A DNA stretch of 64,000 nt from JAKVAV01 sp047633195 (GTDB lineage: Bacteria > Bacteroidota > Bacteroidia > Flavobacteriales_D > Cryomorphaceae): NCBI GenBank assembly GCA_047633195.1, contig JBLIEU010000003.1:89873-153872 (forward strand), read 5' to 3'. The notes below the pieces were generated by a model. That model did no database searches, was not told the origin of the DNA, and worked only from the letters and a program-made list of their open reading frames with translations. Shown here piece after piece: positions 25,401-33,377 of the stretch. Both the position numbers and the translations under genes were made by a program. Each line of letters begins with the position of its first letter. Position 1 is the stretch's first letter.

Positions 25401-25564
25401 CTATTGGAGCATCGGCCTTAGGTGGGATGCTTTTTGGGACCATTTTCGGTGTCGTAATCGTACCCGGACTTTATTTCATTTTCGCTTCCATAGCAGACGG
25501 CAGACACCTGATTAAAGACGAAGATGAGTCGCCTCTAAGTGAAAATAGACAAATACAAAACTGA
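22403..25564 (+). CDS. RND family proton-driven efflux pump (HAE1/AcrB type)
   Basis: A 1053-aa protein of full AcrB length with 12 membrane helices and two large periplasmic loops. Proton-relay residues are present: the Asp pair in GIVVDDAIVVVEA (helix 4), Lys in GLLGKNAVLIVEFA (helix 10) and Arg in RFRPILMTSFAFI (helix 11). The Asp-pair motif points to the hydrophobe/multidrug HAE1 group rather than to heavy-metal pumps. It starts 23 bases after the adaptor gene, and its stop overlaps the start of the outer-membrane channel gene by one base. No regulator gene is adjacent. Confidence 0.95.
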   Translation: MFQQFIRRPVLAIIISVVIVFAGSLAIRQLPISQFPQIAPTTVSIFIAYPGSSADVLVKSTLITLENSINGVQGMRYMATDATSAGEATLNIVFEPGTDPNQAVIRVKTRVDQVMPLLPELVQREGVIITPIQPSMLMYVNLYSEEESIDEKFLYNYANVYMIPEINRIKGVARANILGSRTYAMRVWLNPDRMRAYEISVEEVMEALKEQSIIGRPGRIGQSSGIDAQSLEYVLTYKGRFNTPEEYERIIIRANSEGESIHLEDIATVELGSEFFDIYSNLDGNPSAAIVLKQNYGSNASEVIEEVKLKLEEMKESFPPGVDYKISYDVSKFLDASMEQVLHTLRDAFLLVALVVFLFLGDWRSTLIPILAVPVSLIGAFFVIQFFGLSINLVTLFALVLAIGIVVDDAIVVVEAVHAKMEEENLTPYKAVQKVIREISGAIIAITMVMVSVFIPIAFMSGPVGTFYRQFSITMASAIVISAIIALTLTPVLCAMLLKNKHGRPKKTNLLSRGLDSFNSGFDKLTGHYVGLLRTIVNRKWLTFGILIVFGFGIVFENSILPSGFIPNEDQGTIYAIIQTPPGATLERTNKVAQELMKICEEFDDVESVSSLAGYEIMTEGRGSNAGTCLINLKPWSERKHGVKEIMEELEEESKDLGAIVEFFEPPAIPGFGSSGGFSLRLLDKGTTTDYQEFDKINQQFLDDLGKRPELTGLFTFFAANYPQYELVIDNELAMQKGVSIGKAMENLNILIGSTYEQGFIRFGRFFKVYVQSDPKFRRLPSDVLKLSVKNDHGEMVPYSAFMKMEKKQGPNEITRFNMYNSAAIRGLPAKDFTTADAIAAITEVADNTLPKGYDIAWEGLSYDEADRGNEALYVFAIVLIFVYFVLAAQYESFIIPLSVIFSLPVGVFGSFFLLKMMGLDNDIYAQIGLIMLVGLLGKNAVLIVEFAVQKRQQGATIFDAAVEGARVRFRPILMTSFAFIAGLIPLIIATGAGAIGNRTIGASALGGMLFGTIFGVVIVPGLYFIFASIADGRHLIKDEDESPLSENRQIQN

Positions 25565-26994
25565 TGAAAAAAATGATCAAATATTTGATGAGGGTCGGTG
25601 TATTGGCTTTGGCTTTTTCGTCCTGCCAAACACCCGATTCATTGCAGAGAACAGTAGACAAAACGGTCCCCGATGTTTATCAAGACAGCGGAGACACGAC
25701 CAACACGGCAAACGTTATTCGAACCGATTTCTTCACAGATCCTTATTTGCAGGCGCTTATTGATACTGCGTTGCAGCACAATCAGGAACTTCAAATCACC
25801 CTAATGGAAATCCAAATTGGAAGCTTTGAAGTCAATGCACGGAAAGGGGAGTACCTCCCTTCCGTAGGGCTCGGAGCGGGAGCAGGTTTAGATAAAACCG
25901 CTCGGTATACCCCGCTAGGAGCGAATGAAGCTACCACCGATATCAGGCCAGGGACAGAAATGCCCGACCCAGTTCCCGATTATTTTGTGGGTGCCTTTGC
26001 CTCTTGGGAAGTGGATATTTGGCATAAACTGCGAAATGCTAAGAAGGCTGCGTTCAGTCGTTATCTGTCAAGTGTGGAAGGTCAAAATTTCATGGTCACC
26101 AATTTGGTAGCTGAAATTGCCAATACCTATTACGAGTTGCTTGCTTTGGATAGTCAGTTGGAAATCGTTCGAAGGAACATTGCCATTCAAAGCAATGCAT
26201 TAAGCACGGTTCGGCTTCAAAAACAGTCAGCCAGAGCTACCGAACTGGCAGTTCGAAGATTTGAAGCACAGGTGCTTAAAACCAAGAGCATGGAGTTTGA
26301 ACTGAAGCAAAGGATCATTGAAACTGAGAATCAGATTAACTTTCTTCTGGGAAGATTTCCGCAGAGAGTGGCCAGAAATCCATCACCTTTCTTGGATTTG
26401 GATCTGTTTGATTTACAAGCAGGGATACCAATCCAACTGCTTGAAAATCGTCCAGATATACGAGGTGCCGAATTGCGGATGGAAGCCACACATTTAGATG
26501 TGAAGTCTGCCAAAGCACAGTTCTATCCTACGCTGGATATTACAGCTGCGATCGGATTAAATGCCTTTCAGCCTGATCTTTTCTTGAAGACACCTGAGTC
26601 CATGCTGTTTTCGTTGGCAGGTAATTTGGCAGCACCGCTGATCAATAGAAAAGCCATTGAGGCGGCATTTCAAAGTGCCAACGCTCGTCAGGTTCAGGCG
26701 GTTTATGCTTACGAACAAACCCTCTTGACAGCATACATCGAAGTGGCCAATCAACTTTCCAATCTTGAAAACCTTGATCAGTCATATGATCTGCTCTCAG
26801 ATCAGGTCGCTGCGCTCACAGAGTCCATCGATATTTCAAATGATCTCTTCAGATCGGCCAGAGCTGATTACATGGAGGTATTGCTAACCCAAAGAGATGC
26901 GCTTGAGTCTACATTCGATCTGATCGAAACCAAGAAGAGACAACTGAATGCACGAATTAACATGTACCGATCTCTCGGTGGTGGGTGGAAGTAA
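25564..26994 (+). CDS. Outer-membrane efflux channel, TolC/NodT family lipoprotein
   Basis: A 476-aa protein. The signal ends ALAFSSC, an acylation site typical of NodT-type channels. Two outer-membrane-factor repeats follow: start YLQALIDTALQHNQELQITLMEI, and second half with LLENRPDIRGAELRMEATHLDVKSAKAQFYPTLD. The repeats provide coiled-coil hairpins and four strands per monomer; the trimer forms the exit duct for the pump encoded upstream. Translation is coupled by a TGATG overlap. A weak hairpin follows at 27030. Confidence 0.94.
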   Translation: MKKMIKYLMRVGVLALAFSSCQTPDSLQRTVDKTVPDVYQDSGDTTNTANVIRTDFFTDPYLQALIDTALQHNQELQITLMEIQIGSFEVNARKGEYLPSVGLGAGAGLDKTARYTPLGANEATTDIRPGTEMPDPVPDYFVGAFASWEVDIWHKLRNAKKAAFSRYLSSVEGQNFMVTNLVAEIANTYYELLALDSQLEIVRRNIAIQSNALSTVRLQKQSARATELAVRRFEAQVLKTKSMEFELKQRIIETENQINFLLGRFPQRVARNPSPFLDLDLFDLQAGIPIQLLENRPDIRGAELRMEATHLDVKSAKAQFYPTLDITAAIGLNAFQPDLFLKTPESMLFSLAGNLAAPLINRKAIEAAFQSANARQVQAVYAYEQTLLTAYIEVANQLSNLENLDQSYDLLSDQVAALTESIDISNDLFRSARADYMEVLLTQRDALESTFDLIETKKRQLNARINMYRSLGGGWK

Positions 26995-27029
26995 AGAGTT
27001 GGAATAAAAATTTTTAACTGCGAATATTT

Positions 27030-27075
27030 CTGCCGAGTGAGCCATTGTTTACTCGGTAGAAGTACCGCTTTTTTC
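27030..27075 (+). terminator. Probable terminator of the efflux operon
   Basis: CTGCCGAGT (27030-27038) pairs with ACTCGGTAG (27051-27059), nine pairs with one wobble. A six-T run follows at about ten bases distance, further than ideal. Confidence 0.5.
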
Positions 27076-27097
27076 TTCAATGTAGCCAGAACTGGTG

Positions 27098-27391
27098 CTA
27101 CCCGTTTGACTTTTCCACTTCTCCGTTGGGGCCTTCGGGTGTCGGCATCCAATGAGTGACTGCATCAAAATACTGATTGCTTTGACCTTCGCCTAGCCAG
27201 AAATGAGGACCGAATTTTTCTCGTTTCGGATTTAAGGGCCCGAAAAAATCTTTGGCAAACCGCAAGAAGATTACTGGCAGAAGCTTTGACTCACCTGTCT
27301 TACCGGGAAGGTAAACGATATTCTTTGGCAAAAAGGCCAACACGCGTTGACCATCTTCGGGGAGCTGCTCGCTAATTGAGATCCAATCCAT
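27098..27391 (-). CDS. DUF551 family protein
   Basis: A 97-aa protein with the DUF551 frame: MDWISISEQLPEDGQRVLAF at the start and FDAVTHWMPTPEGP near the end. The family is common in phages and mobile DNA but also sits on chromosomes, and its function is unknown. It follows the methyltransferase gene by ten bases and is probably its co-transcribed partner. The C-terminal tail after the conserved WMP motif is short and charged. Confidence 0.8.
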   Translation of the reverse strand: MDWISISEQLPEDGQRVLAFLPKNIVYLPGKTGESKLLPVIFLRFAKDFFGPLNPKREKFGPHFWLGEGQSNQYFDAVTHWMPTPEGPNGEVEKSNG

Positions 27392-27400
27392 GGCTCAAAG

Positions 27401-28114
27401 CTACTGCATTCGAAAAACCATGCAATGCTGCCAGGGTAAATTTCCGAGGTTAGTGTCAAGCACAAATCCACTGGATTCAAACTCTTTCACCGCCTGTTCT
27501 TCCGTCATTTTGTGTACCGTTTTGATCGGCACCCAATCATCTTCTCTGCGGTACTCGATGAGGTAGATAGCCCCACCAGGCTTCAACGCTTCCCTCATAG
27601 ATTCTAGCATTTCCCGGGGGAAGGAGAATTCATGGTACACATCAACCATCAGAATTTTATCGACCGAGTTTGGTGGTAGGTTGGTAGTTTTTTCTGTGCC
27701 CTTGACCAACTCTACATTCGGTAAATCTCCCTCTTTGATTCTAGCAGTCATCACATCTAACATTTCCTTCTGGATGTCTACGGCATAGACTTTTCCCTCT
27801 GCTAACTGAGGCGACATTCTGAATACGTGATATCCCGAACCAGCTCCAATATCTGCCACCACATCCGTCGGTTGGAGATCTAGGTTATTGATGAGCTTGG
27901 AGGTCTTTTCTTCTTTCTCGCGCTCAGGTCTCTCGAGCCATTCCATCCCGTGAAACCCCATGACATGTGCTATCTCTCGATCCATGTACCACTTTCCCGT
28001 TCCGTAAGGATCACCATCTTTAATGGAATAAAGCGTGTCGTTTTGATTTTGGCCCGTGCTTGGGCTGCAGCCAATGACGAAAAAGGCGATGAAAAAAATA
28101 AATGTGTTCTTCAT
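27401..28114 (-). CDS. Lipoprotein with class I SAM-dependent methyltransferase domain
   Basis: A 237-aa protein. A lipoprotein signal (FFVIGC, Cys about residue 16) precedes a complete class I methyltransferase domain: motif I VVADIGAGSGYHVFRMS, acidic end of strand 2 YAVDIQKEML, motif IV ILMVDVYHEF. A SAM-dependent domain exported to the envelope is odd because SAM is cytosolic, so either the Cys signal is not processed as predicted or the protein works in an unusual place. Related Bacteroidota and Planctomycetes sequences share this layout. Substrate unknown. Confidence 0.82.
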   Translation of the reverse strand: MKNTFIFFIAFFVIGCSPSTGQNQNDTLYSIKDGDPYGTGKWYMDREIAHVMGFHGMEWLERPEREKEEKTSKLINNLDLQPTDVVADIGAGSGYHVFRMSPQLAEGKVYAVDIQKEMLDVMTARIKEGDLPNVELVKGTEKTTNLPPNSVDKILMVDVYHEFSFPREMLESMREALKPGGAIYLIEYRREDDWVPIKTVHKMTEEQAVKEFESSGFVLDTNLGNLPWQHCMVFRMQ

Positions 28115-28266
28115 GCCAGTGAAACAAACATAACGGGCAATGGGTTTTTGAAATGATATTGGGTATTGAGATTGGACGCTCTAAATGACAGTCCTAGGGC
28201 TCATTCTTAATTCTTAATTGAAAATTGACCATTTTTTCAAAATCTGACCTCTAATCATCTGATTTC

Positions 28267-28650
28267 TCACTTCTTCGTGTCTTCCCAAATCTCAATAAAA
28301 TTACCTTCGGGATCATTTGTCCAGGCAAATTTTCCTTCGTCGTGGGTTTCAGGGCCCCTCACTTCAACATTATTTTCCTTGAGTTTTTTAATAGTCTCTT
28401 CCATATTCTGCACCCGAAGATTGACTGTGAAGAATTTCCCATCCACATAAGGACGGTGCTTGTTGTAAAGGATTGAGAATACAGAATAGCTTTCTTCTTT
28501 TCCGTCTTTTGTGGTGTAAGGAAACGAGACGTAGTAGGCTTTGGAGTCTTCGGTATATTCGTATTCTATCTCAAAGTTTTTGGTGTACCATTCTGCTAAG
28601 TATTTAGGATTTTCAGAATAGAGAAATATGCCTCCAAGGGTAGTCTTCAT
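28267..28650 (-). CDS. VOC superfamily (glyoxalase/bleomycin-resistance fold) protein
   Basis: A 127-aa protein, typical for a one-unit VOC domain. The two beta-alpha-beta modules are visible from GIFLYSENPKYLAEWYTKNF and from VNLRVQNMEETIKKLKENNV, ending in the usual DPEGNFIEIWE. Some metal-site positions are not His, so catalysis cannot be assumed. It is isolated, 150 bases from its neighbour. Confidence 0.82.
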   Translation of the reverse strand: MKTTLGGIFLYSENPKYLAEWYTKNFEIEYEYTEDSKAYYVSFPYTTKDGKEESYSVFSILYNKHRPYVDGKFFTVNLRVQNMEETIKKLKENNVEVRGPETHDEGKFAWTNDPEGNFIEIWEDTKK

Positions 28651-28800
28651 ATATGTTTGATTTGAGCGTTGCAGTCAAACTGTAACGCTACCAAAATACA
28701 GATTTAACCATCCTTACCCCACCATCTAGCAATCAAAGAATGAACACAGCTTGGTCGATTGATGATAAATGGAGATTTTTGCAACCGAAAAACGTGTAGA

Positions 28801-29382
28801 ATGCTTGGACTAAAACTTCCCACTGACCCTCGCTGGGTGAATATCGTAGAAAAGAACATCGACCAAATCTTGACTGATCATGCTTGGTGTGAGCAAAAGG
28901 CCGCAACTATGGCTATCACGCTTATCACTCGATTTCCTGAATACCCGGATATGGTCAGGGAATTTACCGCATTGGCAAGAGAGGAGATGGAGCATTTTTC
29001 GATGGTGCACGAAAAGCTACAGGAACGAGGGTTTAAATTGGGGTTTGATGAGAAAGATCCTTACGTAAATGATCTTCGCTCTTTCATGAATAAAGGTGGA
29101 AACCGTTATATGCAATTGGTTGAAGCTCTCCTAGTTGCGGCCATGATCGAGGCCCGAAGCTGTGAAAGATTTCGTTTACTCTCCGAGCAAATCAACGATG
29201 AGGACTTGCGTAAATTTTACCGTGGCTTAATGGCTAGCGAAGCCCGTCACTACACGTTATTCTTGCGATTTGCCAGAAAATACGGCGAAGGCGTAGATGT
29301 CGATGCTCGCTGGAATGAATACTTAGAATTCGAAAGCACCTTAATGGAAAAGTACGGCAAGAAAGAAACGATGCACGGCTAA
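28801..29382 (+). CDS. miaE: tRNA-(ms2io6A37) hydroxylase, MiaE-like diiron enzyme
   Basis: A 193-aa protein from ATG 28801; an upstream TTG frame extension is not supported by the family, which begins LGLKLPTDPRWVNI. Diiron ligands are visible: Glu31 (AWCEQKA), Glu62 with His65 (REEMEHFSMVH), a second helix pair EARSCERF and SEARHYTLFL. The enzyme hydroxylates the modified adenosine 37 of tRNAs using O2. It overlaps the convergent thioesterase gene by four bases at the stops. A GATTTTTG box about 25 bases upstream may be the -7 element. Confidence 0.92.
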   Translation: MLGLKLPTDPRWVNIVEKNIDQILTDHAWCEQKAATMAITLITRFPEYPDMVREFTALAREEMEHFSMVHEKLQERGFKLGFDEKDPYVNDLRSFMNKGGNRYMQLVEALLVAAMIEARSCERFRLLSEQINDEDLRKFYRGLMASEARHYTLFLRFARKYGEGVDVDARWNEYLEFESTLMEKYGKKETMHG

Positions 29383-29798
29383 GCCTTGGTCTTTTCTAAA
29401 TCTTCCTCGAACACTTTTCTCCACTCTTCGGGAATAGAAATCGTTTTTTGTTGCTTGTAGTCGAAACATACCGCAACTGATTTACCCGTTGTGCAGAGCA
29501 CTTTATTATCACCGCTGCCGCTGTAAACTAGGTATGACACCTCGAAACTTTTGGTTCCTGCATGAGATATCCAAAGCTCGATAGAAGCGTCGTCTGTCAG
29601 TAATAGTGGCACTTTGTACTCTACCTCGTGCTTGGCGAGTAAAATACCATGCTTTGTCCAGTCCCATTTCTTGCCTATCCTGTCCTGAAACCAGAGCTTC
29701 CGGCCTTCTTCAAAATAGGTGATGTATACAGCGTTGTTCACATGACCGTATGTGTCCAAGTCGTTGAACCTGATGTGGAGTGGATATGATTTGTGCAT
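29379..29798 (-). CDS. Acyl-CoA thioesterase, 4HBT hot-dog fold (YbgC/FadM-like)
   Basis: A 139-aa protein. The hot-dog signature HIRFNDLDTYGHVNNAVYITYFEEGRKLWF includes the Asp of the YbgC-type active site (FNDLDTYGHVNN). The rest aligns with the beta sheet of acyl-CoA thioesterases (KVPLLLTDDASIELWISHAGTKSFEVSY). It hydrolyses acyl-CoA; chain length cannot be predicted. Repeat copy C lies upstream of its start. Confidence 0.88.
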   Translation of the reverse strand: MHKSYPLHIRFNDLDTYGHVNNAVYITYFEEGRKLWFQDRIGKKWDWTKHGILLAKHEVEYKVPLLLTDDASIELWISHAGTKSFEVSYLVYSGSGDNKVLCTTGKSVAVCFDYKQQKTISIPEEWRKVFEEDLEKTKA

Positions 29799-29864
29799 TA
29801 AGTAGTGTTAGATTTTATTATTGTGCGGCTTATTCTTAAGCTTTTTGAACCGATTCTAAATGGA

Positions 29865-30007
29865 GTCTGTCCATTTAGTCGAGTGGCTGAGCTAGAGAGT
29901 TCATTAACAAGGCGCACGATATTCTAAAAACCAAGGAGTTGACTCTTGTCAATGACTGTTTTTAAAATAAGTGGAACGCAGGTAATGGACGCTATAGACA
30001 GACACTA
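29865..30007 (-). repeat. Dispersed intergenic element, copy C (best preserved)
   Basis: On the minus strand it opens TAGTGTCTGTC and closes with AATGGACAGAC, giving clear imperfect terminal inverted repeats (GTCTGTC...GACAGAC). It shares long blocks with copy A, such as the AACCAAGGA(A/G)TTGACTCTTGTC hairpin region with TTGAC and GTCAA arms at 29939-29943 and 29948-29952. Its first three bases (TAG) are the stop codon of the gene at 30005-30403. Confidence 0.8.
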
Positions 30008-30403
30008 CGTGGTGGGGTTCATGATGACGCTAAATACCATAATACTATTCGGATCGCGGTCATAAAACAACTTGTCCAACGCCGATTGAACATTCTTAGC
30101 ACTAAAGTAAGAGGTGTTCAAAACGTCTTCATCAGTATGTCTCCACTGTATTGTGTATGAACTCTCCTTGTCCTTATAATTTTTGACATACTTCAGCATC
30201 TTCTTCATCACGTCCACTTTGTCGTATCCTTCCTCATCGTGAAAGAGAAAGGACTGATTGTGACGAGGGTTCAGGGTCACCAAATGCAGTAAGGTCTTGC
30301 CATTGGTATCTGAAAAGTTGAAGATCAAACTATTTGGGCCGAGCCCCACGTACTGTTCGATATCACGCTGAACATTCGCGATTTCGATATTCTTGTCTGT
30401 CAT
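30005..30403 (-). CDS. Conserved hypothetical protein, 132 aa
   Basis: I recognise no family. The product is soluble and mixed alpha/beta, with segments NSLIFNFSDTNGKTLLHLVTL, a helix VDVMKKMLKYVKNYKDKES and a hydrophobic final strand SIMVFSVIMNP. It lacks signal or membrane segments. It follows the dehydratase gene by nine bases and is probably co-transcribed. The stop codon TAG is contributed by the first bases of repeat copy C, so the original C-terminus may have been longer. Confidence 0.65.
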   Translation of the reverse strand: MTDKNIEIANVQRDIEQYVGLGPNSLIFNFSDTNGKTLLHLVTLNPRHNQSFLFHDEEGYDKVDVMKKMLKYVKNYKDKESSYTIQWRHTDEDVLNTSYFSAKNVQSALDKLFYDRDPNSIMVFSVIMNPTT

Positions 30404-30412
30404 TGTGCTGAA

Positions 30413-32281
30413 TTACACGTCAAATTTACTGAATTCGGAGTTGTTGCTTTTAAACTCAGGAACAATCTCCTTCATCTCTTGAACGAGTAGGTCGTTGTTT
30501 TGTTGATCGAAAAGCTCCACAAGCCGAGTTATCCTTTCGTTTACTTCCTGAAAGGGGTACTCCCTTACCGTGGCAATTTTTATTTGCGGGTGATGAGTGG
30601 GTAGGGTATCCTCTTCGTTATTGAGCAATTCTTCGTACAGTTTTTCGCCAGGGCGTAAGCCCGTAATCTTGATGGTGATGTCTCGATCCAACTCCAATCC
30701 GCTCAAACTTATCATCTGACGAGCGAGATCGATGATCTTGACACTTTCTCCCATGTCGAAAACGAAAATTTCTCCGCCTTTGCCGAGCGCCCCTGCCTCC
30801 AAAACCAGCTGGCAAGCTTCGGGAATCGTCATGAAATACCGAGTGACTTCTGGGTGAGTGACAGTTAGAGGACCGCCAGCTTCAATCTGTTTCTTAAAAA
30901 GAGGAATAACGGAGCCGTTAGATCCCAATACATTTCCGAATCTCGTCGTTACAAAGTTCGTTTTACCTCGACCAGTGCTGCTCTGAGCATAGATTTCAGC
31001 AATCCGTTTTGATCCACCCATCACATTGGTGGGATTCACCGCCTTATCGGTGCTGATGAGAACGAAAGTTTCCGTTTCAAATTCGATGGCTTTGTCAACC
31101 AATAATTTCGAGCCGAAGACATTCGTCAGAACAGCCTCGCTAGGGTTGAGCTCCATTAATGGCACGTGTTTGTATGCAGCGGCGTGAAATACCATTTCAG
31201 GTCGGAAGGTCTTGAAAACATTGTGCACGCGTTCGGGTCTGCAGATGTCGCCGATCACCACTTCCAGTTCTAAGTCGGGGAAGTTTGCCCTCAGCTCATT
31301 TTCCAAATCGTATATCGGCGACTCAGCTTGGTCGAAGGCGATTACTTTCTTGGGATGATAAGTCGCAATTTGCCGAACCAGCCCGCTACCGATCGAACCC
31401 GCAGCGCCCGTCACCAAAACGGTTTTGCCCTTAATCGCTGCTTCGACTTTGCCGTCTTCCAGCTTGATGACTTCTCTACCGAGGAGGTCGTCAATCTTTA
31501 CATCCTTGATCTGATTGAAACTCAGCTCCCCGTTTATCCATTGATTTACGGGTGGCACATTGAGCACTTGTACTTGGCTTTTTAGCGCAGCCTCTATAAC
31601 GCGGCGGCGATTTCTGACTCGTGGATTTTGAATAGAGATAATCAGGTTTTCAATTCGATTGGAGCTTAGCAGTTTATCGAGCTTATCGGTATGGATAATC
31701 GGGACGCCATCCATCCGCTTGCCTTGCTTCTTGGCATCGTCATCTATAAAGGCCACCACGCGATAGCGCGTTTCACCGTCACGGTCGAGTGTCCGTTTGG
31801 TGATGTTCCCTGCTTCACCAGCTCCGTATATGACGACTTGCTTCCGCTCACTGCGCGGATTCTTGATTTCTACATAAGCCATCTTTACCGCAAGGCGAAA
31901 GACTATGAGCAAAAGAGAAGCAAGAATAGCATCGATGATTATAATCGAAAAAGGAAGGAAGTAAGCCGAGTCCCAAAAGAAAAACTTGATCGGGTTAAAG
32001 AGAGCTATTAACAGGCTTCCGCCAATAATGACTTTGACGATGCGAATGGAGTCTTCGGTGCCTGTGTATCGGATGATTCCCGCATACGTCCTCCCGAGCA
32101 TAAAAGAAAGAATACGGACGATCATGTAAATCGGGAAGGCAAAAATCAGAGGGCCCACTTCAACCGCGGGTAGTTTGAATTCAAACCGCAGCATGTAGGC
32201 CAGCCACAGCGATACCATCACCAGAAAGGTGTCGATCAAAAAAATGATCCATCTGGGTACGTTTCTTCTGGGGAACTGCAT
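30413..32281 (-). CDS. Membrane nucleotide-sugar 4,6-dehydratase (CapD/WbpM/PglF-like)
   Basis: A 622-aa protein. Four N-terminal membrane helices (about 10-130) are followed by a first Rossmann domain (VVIYGAGEAGN, about 150-270) and a second extended SDR domain beginning VLVTGAAGSIGSGLVRQ (about 290). The active-site loop reads LISTDKAVNPTNVMGGSKR, where Met replaces the usual Tyr of YxxxK, a trait of UDP-GlcNAc 4,6-dehydratases of the WbpM/PglF group. It probably makes a 4-keto-6-deoxy sugar for surface polysaccharide or glycoprotein. A TATATTTG box upstream is the likely promoter. Confidence 0.92.
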   Translation of the reverse strand: MQFPRRNVPRWIIFLIDTFLVMVSLWLAYMLRFEFKLPAVEVGPLIFAFPIYMIVRILSFMLGRTYAGIIRYTGTEDSIRIVKVIIGGSLLIALFNPIKFFFWDSAYFLPFSIIIIDAILASLLLIVFRLAVKMAYVEIKNPRSERKQVVIYGAGEAGNITKRTLDRDGETRYRVVAFIDDDAKKQGKRMDGVPIIHTDKLDKLLSSNRIENLIISIQNPRVRNRRRVIEAALKSQVQVLNVPPVNQWINGELSFNQIKDVKIDDLLGREVIKLEDGKVEAAIKGKTVLVTGAAGSIGSGLVRQIATYHPKKVIAFDQAESPIYDLENELRANFPDLELEVVIGDICRPERVHNVFKTFRPEMVFHAAAYKHVPLMELNPSEAVLTNVFGSKLLVDKAIEFETETFVLISTDKAVNPTNVMGGSKRIAEIYAQSSTGRGKTNFVTTRFGNVLGSNGSVIPLFKKQIEAGGPLTVTHPEVTRYFMTIPEACQLVLEAGALGKGGEIFVFDMGESVKIIDLARQMISLSGLELDRDITIKITGLRPGEKLYEELLNNEEDTLPTHHPQIKIATVREYPFQEVNERITRLVELFDQQNNDLLVQEMKEIVPEFKSNNSEFSKFDV

Positions 32282-32304
32282 TGAGTTTAGGCTGATAAAC
32301 CAGC

Positions 32305-32312
32305 CAAATATA
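32305..32312 (-). promoter_or_regulatory. Bacteroidota -7 box of the dehydratase gene
   Basis: The minus strand reads TATATTTG, a full match to TAnnTTTG, 23 bases before the start codon. An inverted repeat GGCTG/CAGCC (32290-32305) lies just downstream of it, at the transcript start. Confidence 0.55.
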
Positions 32313-32441
32313 AGAGAATAGAGGCTCTATTGATATTGATGCATTTGTAAGACCTAAGACTTACGATTCTTCGTATCCATTGAATAAGGCATTCTAGTTT
32401 AGAATTAAACCAGAACCCTCACCACTTTCTAGAATTCGCGC

Positions 32442-33377
32442 TTATTCAATTACGAGTTTTTTAGAGCCCCATTGTCCACTTTCTAGGTGAATCATCAAAA
32501 AGTATATGCCGGAACGCAAGGCAGAAACATCTATTTGTCTTTTTCTTAAGATACCCGACTGAATTGACCTACCCGATAGGTCGTAAACTTCGTAGCGTTG
32601 AATTTCGCCCTCAAAGCCATCCAAGTGAATCAAGCCTTGACCCGGATTTGGATAGACACTAAAACTCAGCGTTTTTTGATTTTGAGTGCCGGAAACGTTG
32701 CACTCTGAAAGATTTAATGATAAACCTACAGTACTGTCCATGTATTGATACAGCTCCCACGTAACCGTTGTAGACGGGATGATACCAAAGCAAGCAGCAT
32801 CTGTTCCGGCATAGCCGTAATCACTTACGAATGGGAAATTGAAACGAAGGCCGATATTTTCGATAAAGTGGTGTACGGCCGGATCATTAACTCCAAATTC
32901 GTAGACTGAAGAAAAATTGATGTCTTCCAGACTGACCATGCGATACTCTTGTCCCTCGAAAGAGATATTCTCTACGGAAATAACTTCAAGTTGTAAATCA
33001 GGCTCACAGGAGTATAAATTGGTGAAAAAACGTCCTGATCGAAAGGTTGTGTAAACGTCACCAACTTCCAATCCATTGATGAAGAAGACGTATGCCGTAT
33101 CGTCCACGCGTCTGTAAATAGTATCATTTGATTGTCTCACCAAGGTAATCTGATCGTTTTCCAATGCTTCTTGATAGCTGAGCAGGGTTGGTCGAATTAT
33201 CGCATAGGATGTATCATTTATTAAGGTATCGTTTGTGTAGCTGAAAACTTCAAAACCATAGGTTCCAAAACCATCGGACGCACAATAGTACCATTGGGCT
33301 CCTTCCGCCGGCCAAGTTTGGCTCTTCAAAGAAAAAGAGGATAAAACGAGAAATAGCAGAGTAGATAGAGTTCTCAT
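32442..33377 (-). CDS. T9SS-secreted protein with type A sorting domain
   Basis: A 311-aa protein with a signal peptide (about 1-19) and a C-terminal type IX sorting domain: FSVYPNPGQGLIHLDG, VYDLSGRSIQSG and final GSKKLVIE (about 235-311). The body (about 20-230) belongs to the same family as the protein at 62410-63411; both share DTIYR, NG(L/I)E and HHFIE/YHFIEG(V/I)GL segments. The function of the body is unknown. Its ATG overlaps the stop of the upstream delta-60-repeat gene (ATGA), so translation is probably coupled. Confidence 0.88.
   Translation of the reverse strand: MRTLSTLLFLVLSSFSLKSQTWPAEGAQWYYCASDGFGTYGFEVFSYTNDTLINDTSYAIIRPTLLSYQEALENDQITLVRQSNDTIYRRVDDTAYVFFINGLEVGDVYTTFRSGRFFTNLYSCEPDLQLEVISVENISFEGQEYRMVSLEDINFSSVYEFGVNDPAVHHFIENIGLRFNFPFVSDYGYAGTDAACFGIIPSTTVTWELYQYMDSTVGLSLNLSECNVSGTQNQKTLSFSVYPNPGQGLIHLDGFEGEIQRYEVYDLSGRSIQSGILRKRQIDVSALRSGIYFLMIHLESGQWGSKKLVIE

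Noticed and set aside
27098..27391. DUF551 gene as evidence of a prophage
   Set aside because: No other phage gene, integrase or attachment repeat is nearby.
28759..28800. Upstream TTG extension of miaE
   Set aside because: The family starts at LGLKLPTDPRW, and the extension overlaps the probable promoter region.
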